DNA of 64,000 nt from Pantoea wallisii (GTDB taxonomy: Bacteria; Pseudomonadota; Gammaproteobacteria; Enterobacterales; Enterobacteriaceae), in NCBI RefSeq assembly GCF_002095485.1, contig NZ_MLFS01000010.1, positions 1-64,000 on the forward strand. Direction: 5' to 3'. Under the pieces are notes generated by a model, which saw nothing but the letters and a program-made list of their open reading frames with translations, had not been told where the DNA came from and ran no database searches. Positions 37,880 to 47,687 of this stretch are shown here, piece after piece (the first letter of the stretch is position 1; every line of letters begins with the position of its first letter). The position numbers and the translations under genes are program-made.

Positions 37880-37954
37880 CTGGCGGCCCTGCGGGTCGCC
37901 ACTACCAAAACCGGAAGAGAATATGTCGTAGTGGCGACCCGTCAGGGCCGCCAG
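37880..37954. repeat. Long inverted repeat between convergent genes
   Basis: Left arm 37880-37904 (starts CTGGCGGCCCTG, ends GGTCGCCACTA) and right arm 37929-37954 (starts TAGTGGCGACCC, ends CAGGGCCGCCAG) pair almost perfectly over about 25 bp with a 24-base loop. The inner GGTCGCCA / TGGCGACC block is shared with palindromes at 47.6 and 50.95-51.02 kb. May end or protect both converging transcripts. Confidence 0.8.
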
Positions 37955-38012
37955 CGCAGAAATACATAGCCTGGCTTTAGGTGTTAAGAGATCGTCAGCT
38001 GCACTACCCGAA

Positions 38013-38927
38013 TTACTGCCCCTTCTCCACATACTTCTGCATATTCTCTTTGGTTACCAGCTCAAACGGAATCCAGACGTGTGAATCAACTTTCTCCCCC
38101 TTAATCAGCTTCTGTGCCACATCCACTGAGGCTTTGCCCTGGCCGATGGCATCCTGAAACACCGTCACCTGGATCTTGTTCTGCGCCAGCGCTTTCAGGC
38201 CATCCGGCGTGGCGTCAATGCCGCCAACCAGCACCTTTTTATTGCTCTTCGCTAACGCCATCGCGGCACCGATCGCCATCTCATCATTATTGGCGGCCAC
38301 AATATCAATCGCTTCGCCGTTACCTATCCAGTTCAGCATCAGATCCATTCCTTCATTGCGCGCATAGTTCGCCGGCTGTTTCTGTACCACTTTCATGCCC
38401 GGATACTTCGCCACCACCTGCTCAACATCTTTCGTACGCTGTAGCGCGCCAGCATCGGTCAGGTTACCGATCATGATGGCAACATTGCCTTTGTAGTTAG
38501 CCATTTTTGCCAGCGCTTCCATCTGCAGCGTGCCGGATTCCCGCTCATCGGAGCCGACAAACACCACGCCCGCCGGTAGCGTTTTATCACCCGGCGTGCG
38601 GTTAACGTACACCAGCGGGATCTTCGCCTGCTGCGCCAGTTTGGTCAGCTGCGGCGTGCTGGCGGAGTCCACCGGATCAACGATGATCGCGTCCACGCCT
38701 GCACCGATAAAGCTCTGAACCTGATCCGTCTGGCGGCCGACATCACCACGCGCATCTTCAAACTGTACCTCCAGCCCGCGCGCTTTGGCTTCTTTATCAA
38801 TCGCCTGGCGAATAATGGTCAAAAAGTTTTGGTCGAAGTAAGCCATCGATACACCTATTTTCTCTGCCAGCGCGGAGGCTGAAACGGATAACAGGCCAAG
38901 CAATACCACTGCCTTGAGGGTTCTCAT
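38013..38927 (-). CDS. Periplasmic sugar-binding protein of an ABC importer (orphan)
   Basis: 304 residues with a cleavable signal peptide (MRTLKAVVLLGLLSVSASALA, cut before EKIG). Type I periplasmic binding protein of the ribose/galactose cluster B: AYFDQNFLTIIRQAIDKEA, IIVDPVDSASTP, VGSDERESGT, ANNDEMAIGAAMAL, VGGIDATPDGL. These fit pentose, hexose or inositol-type ligands. No permease or ATPase gene adjoins, so it must work with a transporter encoded elsewhere or act as a chemoreceptor ligand carrier. Confidence 0.87.
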   Translation of the reverse strand: MRTLKAVVLLGLLSVSASALAEKIGVSMAYFDQNFLTIIRQAIDKEAKARGLEVQFEDARGDVGRQTDQVQSFIGAGVDAIIVDPVDSASTPQLTKLAQQAKIPLVYVNRTPGDKTLPAGVVFVGSDERESGTLQMEALAKMANYKGNVAIMIGNLTDAGALQRTKDVEQVVAKYPGMKVVQKQPANYARNEGMDLMLNWIGNGEAIDIVAANNDEMAIGAAMALAKSNKKVLVGGIDATPDGLKALAQNKIQVTVFQDAIGQGKASVDVAQKLIKGEKVDSHVWIPFELVTKENMQKYVEKGQ

Positions 38928-39362
38928 CGCGGACTCCAGGGTAAGATTATATTTAGAATATAAATTTCATCGTTTTGAAAAATGGATAAATGAAATCATT
39001 TGCAGATTACGAGGCGCTTTTCAGCCTGACAATCAGGACGTGAGGAATTTGCTGCTAAGCGCACACTTTGCCGTTTGCGCACAGTTTCTTTGCCTGCTCA
39101 TAGTTATAGCGCGAACTAATTTCTCAGCGCTGGCGCACACTCCGGTGAAAAAACCACGGGATATTTAAGGTTCTGTGCGGCACCGCACCTCAGTTTGTGG
39201 CAGATGCCAAAACCGCCGCAATTTTACCGCGCGGATTCCTTCATTCGCACAATGACCCACGCCCGCCTGGCTCTCTATAGTTGCTAAACAGTGAAATCCG
39301 AGCGGTATTCCTGAACATCATCGCGTTGGGGCAGGATGCTCCCCTTTCGAGGAATTCAGCCT
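38928..39362. other. 435-base divergent intergenic region
   Basis: AT-rich near the binding-protein gene, where ATTATA (38946-38951) reads TATAAT on the minus strand. A perfect hairpin GTGCGG-CA-CCGCAC lies at 39175-39188. No supported ORF. Confidence 0.45.
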
Positions 39363-40756
39363 ATGTTGCAAAGTCAAAACCGCAGCCAGAACAGCCATGT
39401 GCGCATCTGGATTCTCTGCCTGATCCTGTTTCTCTCCGTTGTGGCTTATGCCGATCGCTCGATCCTGTCGATCTCGGGATCGGCGATCAAAGATGAGTTC
39501 GGATTGTCAGCGATCCAGCTGGGTCTGATCCTGTCTGCCTTTAGCTGGGCCTATGTGATCGGCCAGATCCCCGGCGGCCTGTTCCTGGATCGGTTCGGCA
39601 CGAAAAAGGTGTATGGCGTCACGCTGGCCTTGTGGTCGGTCTCAACCATTTTGATGGGATTTGTGGGCGAATTTTCTACCGGCATGACCATGGCGCTGAC
39701 GCTGATGTTCGTGCTGCGCTTCGCCCTTGGTTTGATTGAGGCGCCGAGCTTCCCGGCAAATGCGCGCACCGTCATCATGTGGTTCCCGGGCGCTGAACGC
39801 GGTCGCGCCTCATCGCTGTTTGCCTCCGCGCAGTACTTTGCCGTTGCCATCTTCTCACCCCTCTCTGGCTGGCTGGTCTCGCGTTATGGCTGGGAGTGGC
39901 CGTTCTTTGTGCTTGGCGGCATCGGTGTCGTGGCGGTGTTTGTCTGGGCCTGGTACATGCGCAGCCCGAAACAGCATCCGCACGTGTCGGAAAACGAGCT
40001 GCACTATATCGAGCAGGGTGGCGCGCTGGTGGATATTGATGCGGCGCAAACCCTGAAAGCCCGACCACCGCTGAGCAAAGCGATGTTCAAAACGCTGCTC
40101 AGCAATCGCATGCTGTGGTGCGCTTATCTCGGTCAGTACTGCATCATCGCGCTGAGTTACTTCTTCATCACCTGGTTCCCGATCTACCTGGTGCAGGCGC
40201 GCGGCATGAACATTATGGAGGCGGGCTTCGCCACTATCGCCCCCGCGCTGTTCGGCTTTCTCGGCGGCATCAGCGGCGGTTACATCTCCGATAAACTGCT
40301 GGCGCGCGGCTGGAGCCTCTCCTGGGCGCGCAAGGCACCCTACATCGTCGGCATGCTGATGGCGGCCTCACTGGTACTGGCCGCCATCATCCCCACTAAC
40401 ACCGGCATTATCGCCATCATGTCTTTCGCGTTCTTTGGTAAAGGCGTGGCGGCAGGCGCAGGCACCTGGACCATCGTCAGCGATACCGCGCCCAAAGAGG
40501 CGGTGGGTCTGGCAGGCGCTATCTTCAACGGCATCGGCAATATGGCCGGCTTTATCACGCCGCTGCTGTTTGGCGTGATTGTTGGCCTGACCGGCAGCTA
40601 CAGCATCGGACTGGTGTTTGTCGGCGCGCATTGCATTGTTGCTGCGCTGCTGTTCCTGCTGGTGATGGGGCCGATTGAGCGTGTGGGCGATGAGCAGCAG
40701 ACTTCTGCAGGCACCTATAAATCACAGGGGGAGAATCATGCATCAAAGCCGTTTAA
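39363..40756 (+). CDS. MFS hydroxyacid/sugar-acid transporter, stop codon masked by an indel
   Basis: About 464 residues from ATG at 39363 (GAGGA upstream); 12 helices of the anion:cation symporter family: FLSVVAYADRSILSISGSAIK, GGLFLDRFGTKKVYG, LGLIEAPSFPANARTV. As printed, the frame runs on into the next gene to make 788 residues. One missing A at 40745-40747 (CAAAG for CAAAAG) explains this: restoring it ends the transporter at TAA 40754-40756 and gives the dehydrogenase its own frame. Likely imports a hydroxy- or sugar acid for the next enzyme. Confidence 0.87.
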
Positions 40757-41702
40757 CGTACTGCTGAAAGGTCCGCTGTTACCGCAGCGGCTGCAGGATA
40801 ACCTTGACGCGCACTTCACGACATTCCGGTTGTGGCAGCAGGATGATAGTGAAGCCTGGCTGGCGGAGCACGGCAGCCAGATCGATGCGCTGGTCACCAG
40901 CGGTAATGCGTTGATGGGAGCCAGCGCGGCGCTGATAGCGCAACTGCCCAATCTGAAGGTGATTTGCAGTAACGGTGTCGGCTACGACGCGATTGATATC
41001 GCCGCCGCTGAAACGCGCGGCATCGTGGTGACAAACACGCCTGGCGTACTCAACAGCTGCGTGGCTGATACCGGCATGGCGCTGATGCTGGATGTGGCAC
41101 GCCGTATCAGCGCGGCGGATCGCTACGTGCGCGCCGGGTCGTGGCAGAGTCAGGGGCGCTATCCGCTCACTACCAAAGTGGGAGGCAAAGTCTGTGGCAT
41201 TGTTGGCTTAGGCGGCATCGGTAAAGCGCTGGCGAAGCGCGCGCAGGCGTTTGATATGGATATCCATTTCTATAACCCGCGTTCGCGCCCGGATGTGCCT
41301 TACCAGCGGCATGATTCGCTGCTGTCGCTGGCGAAACAGGCCGATTTTCTGGTGCTGACAATACCGGGCGGTGCGGCCACCCACCATTTGATCAACGCTG
41401 AGGTGTTGCGCGCCCTCGGGCCACAGGGCTTTCTCATCAACATAGCACGCGGAAGCGTCGTGGATGAACAGGCGCTGATCGCCGCGCTGGAAGCCAGCGA
41501 AATCGCCGGCGCAGGCTTAGATGTCTTCGAACAGGAGCCAGCAGTACCGGCGGCGCTGCGCCAGCGTGATGATGTGGTGATCACCCCGCATCTTGCCAGC
41601 AGTACCATTGAAACCATGGCTGCCATGGCCGATCTGGTGTTTGAAAACCTGCTGGCCTTTTCACAAGGTGAAGCGGTACTGACCAGAGTGGTGTCGCGCT
41701 GA
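40738..41702 (+). CDS. D-isomer specific 2-hydroxyacid dehydrogenase
   Basis: ATG at 40738 behind GGGGGAG. After restoring one A (40745-40747) it reads MHQKPFNVLLKGPLL and runs 321 residues. NAD(P) motif GIVGLGGIGKALAKRA (about 150), catalytic R in NIARGSVVDEQAL, E in GLDVFEQEPAVP and H in VITPHLASST, as in GhrB-like glyoxylate/hydroxypyruvate reductases. Overlaps the transporter end by 19 bases, so the two are translationally coupled. Substrate not deducible. Confidence 0.87.
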
Positions 41703-41911
41703 TGCATTAACTGGCGCTCCCTGCAGGCGCGCCATCCTTTATACCCTCTCAACCGTCGCGGCGCTGACGCCTCGCCACAACGGGCGCGCTAAATAAGGTG
41801 GCCGCACAAGCCACGCATGTTTGCCCGTTTTAGCGCACAAATCCCCTGAAGATTTTTTGCTCAGCTGCCGATATCTCTCCTTACCATCCACTGATATTAA
41901 GGAGCGATATC

Positions 41912-43075
41912 GTGATAAAGCTGATTACCGTTGACGAATTGCGCCAGGGAATGTTTATCCACAAGCTCGAAGTTTGGTGGCTGAAAGACAAGCGCATTCG
42001 CAACCAGATGCTGATCACTGATAAACGCCAGATCGCCATGATCCGTAACGAGGGGATCCAGCAGCTTTGGATCGATCTTGATAAATCGGTACAGGCGCCC
42101 GCCGTGCCTGAGCCAAAGAAAGCGATCCCGGCTACGCCGTTCTTCCGCGAGCTGGATCAGGCGCAGAGCATCTTCAATCAGGGCAAGCCGAAGGTGCTGG
42201 CGATGTTCAATGAAGCGCGCATGGGGCAGGGGCTCGATCTGGGTTTTACCCTCGATATCGTGGATGAAATCGCCGGTTCCATCACCCGTGAACCCACGGC
42301 GCTGCTCAGCGTTGCCCGGCTAAAAAACCATGACGATTACACGTATCTGCACTCCATGGCGGTGTGCGGACTGATGATCTCGCTCGGCAAAAAAATGGGG
42401 CTGGATGAACACCAGCTGCGGCGTGTTGGCATGGGTGGATTGCTGCATGACGTAGGCAAAGCGGCGGTACCGCTGGAGATCCTCAACAAGCCAGGCAAGC
42501 TGAGCGAAGAGGAGTTCAGCATTATGCGCCAGCACCCGATTGTCGGTGCCCAGATATTGATGGAAGCGGAGGCCGGTGAAGACCTGCTGGATATCGCGCT
42601 GCATCATCATGAAAAGTTCGATGGCAGTGGCTATCCGCACGGCCTGAAAGGCGAAGAGATCACCCTGTTTTCCCGTATGGCGGCCGTGTGTGATGTCTAC
42701 GATGCGGTAACCTCAGATCGCCCCTATCGCAAAGGCTGGACCCCCGCCGAGGCGATGCACAATATGCTGAGCTGGCGCGGCCACTTTGATAACAACTTGC
42801 TGCACGCTTTTGTGCGTACCATTGGCATCTATCCGGTGGGATCGCTGGTGCGACTGGCGTCCGGACGCGTGGCGCTGGTGGTACAGGGCGGTGAAAAGTC
42901 GCTGCTTAAACCCAAAGTGCATGTCTTCTGGTCGCTGCACTCACAACGCGAGGTGAAGCCGCAAGCGCTGGACCTTGGTGACAGCTTCTGCACCGACACG
43001 ATTACCGGCGCGGAAGACACCACGCTGTGGCAAAACATTGATATGAACCGCATCTGGGCGCTGGAAACCGCATAA
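41912..43075 (+). CDS. HD-GYP domain cyclic-di-GMP phosphodiesterase
   Basis: 387 residues, GTG start with AAGGAG upstream. N-terminal DUF3391-type region (about 1-130: [17 protein letters not shown]), then [25 protein letters not shown] (HD at about 180), [15 protein letters not shown] (GYP at about 238) and [17 protein letters not shown]. All metal and GYP residues are present, so the enzyme is probably active in hydrolysing c-di-GMP. Cytosolic; no other signalling gene adjoins. Confidence 0.9.
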   Translation: MIKLITVDELRQGMFIHKLEVWWLKDKRIRNQMLITDKRQIAMIRNEGIQQLWIDLDKSVQAPAVPEPKKAIPATPFFRELDQAQSIFNQGKPKVLAMFNEARMGQGLDLGFTLDIVDEIAGSITREPTALLSVARLKNHDDYTYLHSMAVCGLMISLGKKMGLDEHQLRRVGMGGLLHDVGKAAVPLEILNKPGKLSEEEFSIMRQHPIVGAQILMEAEAGEDLLDIALHHHEKFDGSGYPHGLKGEEITLFSRMAAVCDVYDAVTSDRPYRKGWTPAEAMHNMLSWRGHFDNNLLHAFVRTIGIYPVGSLVRLASGRVALVVQGGEKSLLKPKVHVFWSLHSQREVKPQALDLGDSFCTDTITGAEDTTLWQNIDMNRIWALETA

Positions 43076-43084
43076 ATTCACCCC

Positions 43085-43138
43085 GTTTTTATACTTTCTT
43101 TACGCCCGCATCCCGCCTTTTTACCTCTTCTTTACGCC
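43085..43138. promoter_or_regulatory. Direct repeats upstream of kdpF, KdpE-operator-like
   Basis: TTCTTTACGCC occurs at 43096-43106 and 43128-43138, exactly 32 bases (three helical turns) apart, each preceded by a TTTTTA-C tract (43086-43094, 43117-43124). T-rich TTTAC repeats before kdpFABC are the KdpE-binding pattern in E. coli, so this is the likely KdpE operator. Confidence 0.65.
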
Positions 43139-43183
43139 GCTCCGCGCATGCTTGCAGCACGATTAAATCCTCTGGAGGTTGCT

Positions 43184-43273
43184 GTGAGCGTGGGCGTGAT
43201 AGCCGGCATCGTGCTGGTCTTTTTACTACTGGGCTACCTGATTTATGCCCTGCTAAATGCGGAGGCGTTCTGA
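43184..43273 (+). CDS. kdpF: KdpF small membrane subunit of the Kdp K+ pump
   Basis: 29 residues with GTG start and TGGAGG upstream: one membrane helix [20 protein letters not shown] and a short NAEAF tail. Its TGA overlaps the kdpA ATG. KdpF stabilises the KdpABC complex. Length equals E. coli KdpF. Confidence 0.93.
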   Translation: MSVGVIAGIVLVFLLLGYLIYALLNAEAF

Positions 43274-44952
43274 TGGCGGCGAATGCTTTTTTACTGATCG
43301 CGCTGTTTTTGCTGGTGCTGATGATACTGGCGCAGCCGCTGGGACGCTTTCTGGCGCTGTTGGTGGCCGATAAGCCGCTGCTGCCCCGCACAGAAGGGGG
43401 GCTGTGGCGCCTGGCGGGCGTGGAGGCGCAGGCAATGCGCTGGCCGCACTACCTGCTGGCGCTTCTGCTGTTTAACGCGCTGGGCTTCCTGGCACTGTTA
43501 ACCACCCTGCTGCTGCAGGGGGCGCTGCCGCTTAACCCACAACATTTGCCTGGCCTGAGCTGGGACCTGGCGCTGAACACCGCGATCAGCTTTGTCACCA
43601 ACACCAACTGGCAGGCGTACGGTGGCGAAAGCACTGTAAGCTACTTCAGTCAGATGGCCGGTTTAACCGTGCAAAACTTCCTGTCAGCGGCAACCGGTAT
43701 TGCAGTGGCCTTCGCCCTGATGCGCGGCTTCGCTAACCGCTCGCTGGCAACCCTCGGGAACGCCTGGCGCGACCTGACGCGCATCACCCTCTATGTGCTG
43801 CTGCCCATCAGCCTGGTGATTGCGCTGTTTTACGTCAGCCAGGGCAGTATTCAAACCTTTGCGCCGTATCATGCGCTCACCACGCTGGAAGGCGCACAGC
43901 AGACGCTGCCGCTCGGTCCGGTGGCCTCGCAGGAAGCGATTAAGATGCTCGGCACTAACGGCGGCGGGTTCTTTAACGTCAACTCGGCACATCCGTTTGA
44001 AAACCCGACCGCGCTAACCAATTTTGTGCAAATGCTGAGCATCTTCCTGATACCGGCGGCGCTCTGCTTCGCCTTCGGTCAGCACCCTGGCGCTCGCCGG
44101 CAGGGCCACATGCTGCTCTGGGCGATGAGCATCATGTTTGTGCTGGCGGTGGTTGCGGTGATGTGGGCCGAAGTGCGCGGTAATCCGCACTTCCTGGCAT
44201 TGGGGGCAGACAGCGCCATCAACATGGAGGGCAAAGAGACGCGCTTTGGCATCCTCAACTCCAGCCTGTTCGCGGTGATCACCACGGCAGCGTCCTGCGG
44301 TGCGGTCAACGCTATGCATGACTCCTTTACCGCGCTGGGTGGCATGGTACCGATGTGGCTGATGCAGCTCGGTGAAGTGGTGTTCGGCGGCGTGGGCGCG
44401 GGCCTGTACGGCATGCTGCTGTTTGTGCTGCTCGGGGTGTTTATCGCCGGTCTGATGATTGGCCGCACGCCAGAGTACATGGGTAAAAAGATTGATGTGT
44501 GGGAGATGAAGATGACCGCGCTGGCGATTCTGGTGACGCCAACGCTGGTGCTGCTCGGTAGCGCGCTGGCCATGATGACCGATGCCGGTCGTGCCGGCAT
44601 GGCCAACCCCGGCATTCACGGCTTTAGCGAAGTGCTGTACGCCGTCTCATCCGCTGCGAATAACAACGGCAGCGCCTTTGCCGGGCTGAGCGCTAACACA
44701 CCGTTCTGGAACCTGCTGCTGGGCTTCTGCATGCTGGTGGGCCGCTTCGGCATCATCATTCCGGTAATGGCGATTGCCGGCTCGCTGGCGGTGAAGAGAA
44801 TCCAGCCGGTGGGCAACGGTACGCTGCCTACGTACGGTCCACTGTTTATCGCGCTGCTGATTGGCACCGTACTGCTGGTGGGGGCACTGACGTTTATCCC
44901 CGCGCTGGCACTGGGCCCGGTAGCGGAACATCTGCAATTAATTCAGGGATAA
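43273..44952 (+). CDS. kdpA: K+-transporting ATPase subunit A (channel-like)
   Basis: 559 residues, ten helices, four pore repeats of the superfamily of K+ transporters: [12 protein letters not shown] (first filter, about 112), [19 protein letters not shown] (about 231), [15 protein letters not shown] and [14 protein letters not shown] (about 469). Binds and conducts K+ in the high-affinity KdpFABC pump. Eight bases before kdpB. Confidence 0.97.
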   Translation: MAANAFLLIALFLLVLMILAQPLGRFLALLVADKPLLPRTEGGLWRLAGVEAQAMRWPHYLLALLLFNALGFLALLTTLLLQGALPLNPQHLPGLSWDLALNTAISFVTNTNWQAYGGESTVSYFSQMAGLTVQNFLSAATGIAVAFALMRGFANRSLATLGNAWRDLTRITLYVLLPISLVIALFYVSQGSIQTFAPYHALTTLEGAQQTLPLGPVASQEAIKMLGTNGGGFFNVNSAHPFENPTALTNFVQMLSIFLIPAALCFAFGQHPGARRQGHMLLWAMSIMFVLAVVAVMWAEVRGNPHFLALGADSAINMEGKETRFGILNSSLFAVITTAASCGAVNAMHDSFTALGGMVPMWLMQLGEVVFGGVGAGLYGMLLFVLLGVFIAGLMIGRTPEYMGKKIDVWEMKMTALAILVTPTLVLLGSALAMMTDAGRAGMANPGIHGFSEVLYAVSSAANNNGSAFAGLSANTPFWNLLLGFCMLVGRFGIIIPVMAIAGSLAVKRIQPVGNGTLPTYGPLFIALLIGTVLLVGALTFIPALALGPVAEHLQLIQG

Positions 44953-44959
44953 CGGAAAG

Positions 44960-47008
44960 ATGAGTCGTCAACAGCTGGCGTTGTTTGATGCAACGCTGAC
45001 GCGTACAGCCATGCTGGATGCGGTAAAAAAACTCGATCCGCGCGTGCAGTTTCGTAACCCGGTGATGTTCCTGGTGTGGATGGGCAGCGTGCTGACGTCG
45101 CTGCTGGCCGTGGGCATGGCGAGCGGCCATCTCAGCGGCAGCGCCGGTTTTACCGCGGCGGTTGCCATCTGGCTCTGGTTCACCGTGCTGTTTGCCAATT
45201 TCGCCGAAGCGCTGGCCGAAGGACGCAGCAAGGCGCAGGCCAACAGCCTGAAAGGGGTGAAAAAAACCAGCGACGCGAAAAAACTCAGCGGGGCGCATTA
45301 TGGTGCGAGCTGGCAGAGTGTCTCTGCCGATACGCTGCGCAAAGGCGATGTGGTGTTGGTGGAGGCGGGTGACATCATCCCGTGCGACGGCGAGGTGCTG
45401 GAGGGCGGAGCATCGGTGGATGAGAGCGCCATTACCGGCGAATCGGCCCCGGTGATCCGCGAATCCGGCGGGGATTTCGCGTCCGTTACCGGCGGCACGC
45501 GCATTCTCTCTGACTGGCTGGTGATCCAGTGCAGTGTCAATCCCGGCGAGACGTTCCTCGACCGGATGATCGCCATGGTGGAAGGGGCCAAACGCCGCAA
45601 AACGCCGAACGAGATCGCGCTGACTATCCTGCTGGTGTCGCTCACCATCGTCTTCCTGCTGGCAACTGCCACGCTGTGGCCGTTCTCGGCTTACGGCGGC
45701 ACGCCGGTCAGCATTACGGTGCTGGTGGCGCTGCTGGTGTGCCTGATTCCTACCACCATCGGCGGCCTGCTGTCGGCAATTGGCGTGGCCGGCATGAGCC
45801 GTATGCTCGGCGCTAACGTCATCGCCACCAGCGGACGCGCGGTGGAAGCGGCGGGTGATGTGGATGTGCTGATGCTGGATAAAACCGGCACCATCACGCT
45901 CGGCAATCGTCAGGCCACGCAGTTCCTGCCTGCGCCGGGCGTCACCGAACAGCAGCTGGCCGATGCCGCACAGCTGGCGTCGCTGGCGGATGAGACGCCG
46001 GAAGGGCGCAGCATCGTGGTGCTGGCGAAGCAGAAATTTAACCTGCGCGAGCGCGATCTGAGCAGCATGGGTGCCAGCTTTATCCCCTTCTCGGCGCAAA
46101 CGCGTATGAGCGGCGTCAACGTACAGGATCGCCTGATTCGTAAAGGCGCGGTCGATGCGGTGCGGCGCTATATTGAGGCCAGTAATGGCCGCTTCCCGGC
46201 AGAAGTGAACGCCAGCGTTGAAGAGGTCGCGCGCGCTGGCGGCACGCCGCTGGTGGTGGCGGAGGGCGCGCAGGTGCTGGGCGTGGTAGCGCTGAAAGAT
46301 ATCGTTAAAGGCGGCATCAAGGAGCGCTTTGCGGAGCTGCGTAAGATGGGCATTAAAACGGTGATGATCACCGGTGATAACCCGTTAACCGCCGCGGCGA
46401 TTGCGGCAGAAGCGGGCGTGGATGATTTTCTGTCAGAAGCGACGCCGGAAGCCAAACTGGCGCTGATTCGTCAGTACCAGGCCGAAGGGCGTTTAGTCGC
46501 CATGACCGGCGATGGCACTAACGATGCGCCGGCGCTGGCGCAGGCTGACGTCGCGGTCGCCATGAACTCCGGCACTCAGGCGGCGAAAGAGGCCGGCAAC
46601 ATGGTCGATCTCGACTCCAACCCGACCAAGTTGCTGGAGGTGGTGCACATCGGTAAACAGATGCTGATGACGCGCGGCTCGCTAACCACGTTCAGTATCG
46701 CCAACGATGTGGCGAAGTATTTTGCCATTATTCCGGCGGCGTTTGCGGTGACCTATCCGCAGCTCAACATGCTTAACGTAATGGGGCTGCACTCTCCCGG
46801 CTCGGCAATTCTGTCGGCCGTGATTTTTAACGCGCTGGTGATTGTGTTCCTGATCCCGCTGGCGCTGAAGGGCGTGAGTTACCGTCCGATGAGTGCCGCC
46901 GCGCTGCTGCGCCGCAATCTGTGGCTGTATGGCGTGGGCGGTTTAGTGGTGCCGTTTATCGGGATTAAAGCGATCGACCTGCTGCTCACGCTGTCGGGCC
47001 TGGTGTAA
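44960..47008 (+). CDS. kdpB: K+-transporting P-type ATPase subunit B
   Basis: 682-residue P-type ATPase: actuator loop ITGESAPV (about 159), phosphorylation motif [13 protein letters not shown] (D at about 307), [12 protein letters not shown] and hinge [11 protein letters not shown] (about 515). Hydrolyses ATP to drive K+ uptake by KdpA. Length equals the E. coli subunit. Confidence 0.98.
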   Translation: MSRQQLALFDATLTRTAMLDAVKKLDPRVQFRNPVMFLVWMGSVLTSLLAVGMASGHLSGSAGFTAAVAIWLWFTVLFANFAEALAEGRSKAQANSLKGVKKTSDAKKLSGAHYGASWQSVSADTLRKGDVVLVEAGDIIPCDGEVLEGGASVDESAITGESAPVIRESGGDFASVTGGTRILSDWLVIQCSVNPGETFLDRMIAMVEGAKRRKTPNEIALTILLVSLTIVFLLATATLWPFSAYGGTPVSITVLVALLVCLIPTTIGGLLSAIGVAGMSRMLGANVIATSGRAVEAAGDVDVLMLDKTGTITLGNRQATQFLPAPGVTEQQLADAAQLASLADETPEGRSIVVLAKQKFNLRERDLSSMGASFIPFSAQTRMSGVNVQDRLIRKGAVDAVRRYIEASNGRFPAEVNASVEEVARAGGTPLVVAEGAQVLGVVALKDIVKGGIKERFAELRKMGIKTVMITGDNPLTAAAIAAEAGVDDFLSEATPEAKLALIRQYQAEGRLVAMTGDGTNDAPALAQADVAVAMNSGTQAAKEAGNMVDLDSNPTKLLEVVHIGKQMLMTRGSLTTFSIANDVAKYFAIIPAAFAVTYPQLNMLNVMGLHSPGSAILSAVIFNALVIVFLIPLALKGVSYRPMSAAALLRRNLWLYGVGGLVVPFIGIKAIDLLLTLSGLV

Positions 47009-47019
47009 GGAGAAGAGAA

Positions 47020-47592
47020 ATGAGTCAGTTACGTCCGGCTATTGTATTGTTAATCCTGCTGACGCTGTTAACCGGCGCAGTCTATCCGCTGCTGACCACC
47101 GGCCTGGCGCAGTGGTGGTTTCCCTCGCAGGCCAGCGGTTCGCTGATTGAGCGCGACGGTGCGGTGCGCGGTTCGGCGCAGATTGGTCAGGCATTTAGCC
47201 AGCCGGGCCACTTCCAGGGCCGTCCGTCGGCCGCCGGCGATACGCCGTACAATGCGCTGGCCTCCAGCGGCAGCAACCTGGCGGCCAGCAATCCGGCGCT
47301 GGACAAAGCGGTAGCGGAACGGGTGGCTGCGCTGCGTGCCGCCAATCCACAAGCCCCGACGGCGATACCGGTAGAGCTGGTCACCGCATCGGCCAGCGGA
47401 TTAGATCCGGATATCTCGCCGGAAGCGGCACGGTGGCAGGCACCGCGCGTGGCGGCCGCGCGTAACATGGCGCTGAAGGATGTGGAGGCGCTGATTGCGC
47501 GTCATACCGAGCGCCCGCTGCTGCCGTTTATCGGGGAAGAGACGGTGAACGTGCTGCGGCTGAATCTGGCGCTGGATGATTTGCAGGGATAA
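47020..47592 (+). CDS. kdpC: K+-transporting ATPase subunit C
   Basis: 190 residues with one N-terminal membrane helix ([21 protein letters not shown]) and a periplasmic domain with the family motifs [32 protein letters not shown] and [18 protein letters not shown]. Chaperone-like part of KdpFABC. Followed by palindromic repeats before kdpD, where E. coli has an overlap. Confidence 0.97.
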   Translation: MSQLRPAIVLLILLTLLTGAVYPLLTTGLAQWWFPSQASGSLIERDGAVRGSAQIGQAFSQPGHFQGRPSAAGDTPYNALASSGSNLAASNPALDKAVAERVAALRAANPQAPTAIPVELVTASASGLDPDISPEAARWQAPRVAAARNMALKDVEALIARHTERPLLPFIGEETVNVLRLNLALDDLQG

Positions 47593-47598
47593 GGTGAA

Positions 47599-47650
47599 CC
47601 CGGTGCGCATGCATGCGCACCCGGGCCGGAGGTCGCCATTTATGGCGACC
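47599..47650. repeat. Two adjacent palindromes between kdpC and kdpD
   Basis: A GC-rich palindrome centred on GGTGCGCATGCATGCGCACC (47602-47621) and GGTCGCCAT-TT-ATGGCGACC (47631-47650), both perfect 9-bp or longer. Same families as at 12.9 and 50.95 kb. It separates kdpFABC from kdpD. Confidence 0.82.
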
Positions 47651-47687
47651 GTTTCCATGACCGTACGGAACTTACTATTTGAACGAC

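Noticed and set aside
39336-41702. Natural fusion of an MFS transporter to a 2-hydroxyacid dehydrogenase
   Set aside because: One missing A explains it, an independent start with strong ribosome-binding site lies at the junction, and both corrected genes have usual lengths.
44894-46099. 401-residue antisense frame over kdpB
   Set aside because: High-GC mirror frame rich in His, Gln and Arg with no domain motif; kdpB is certain on the plus strand.
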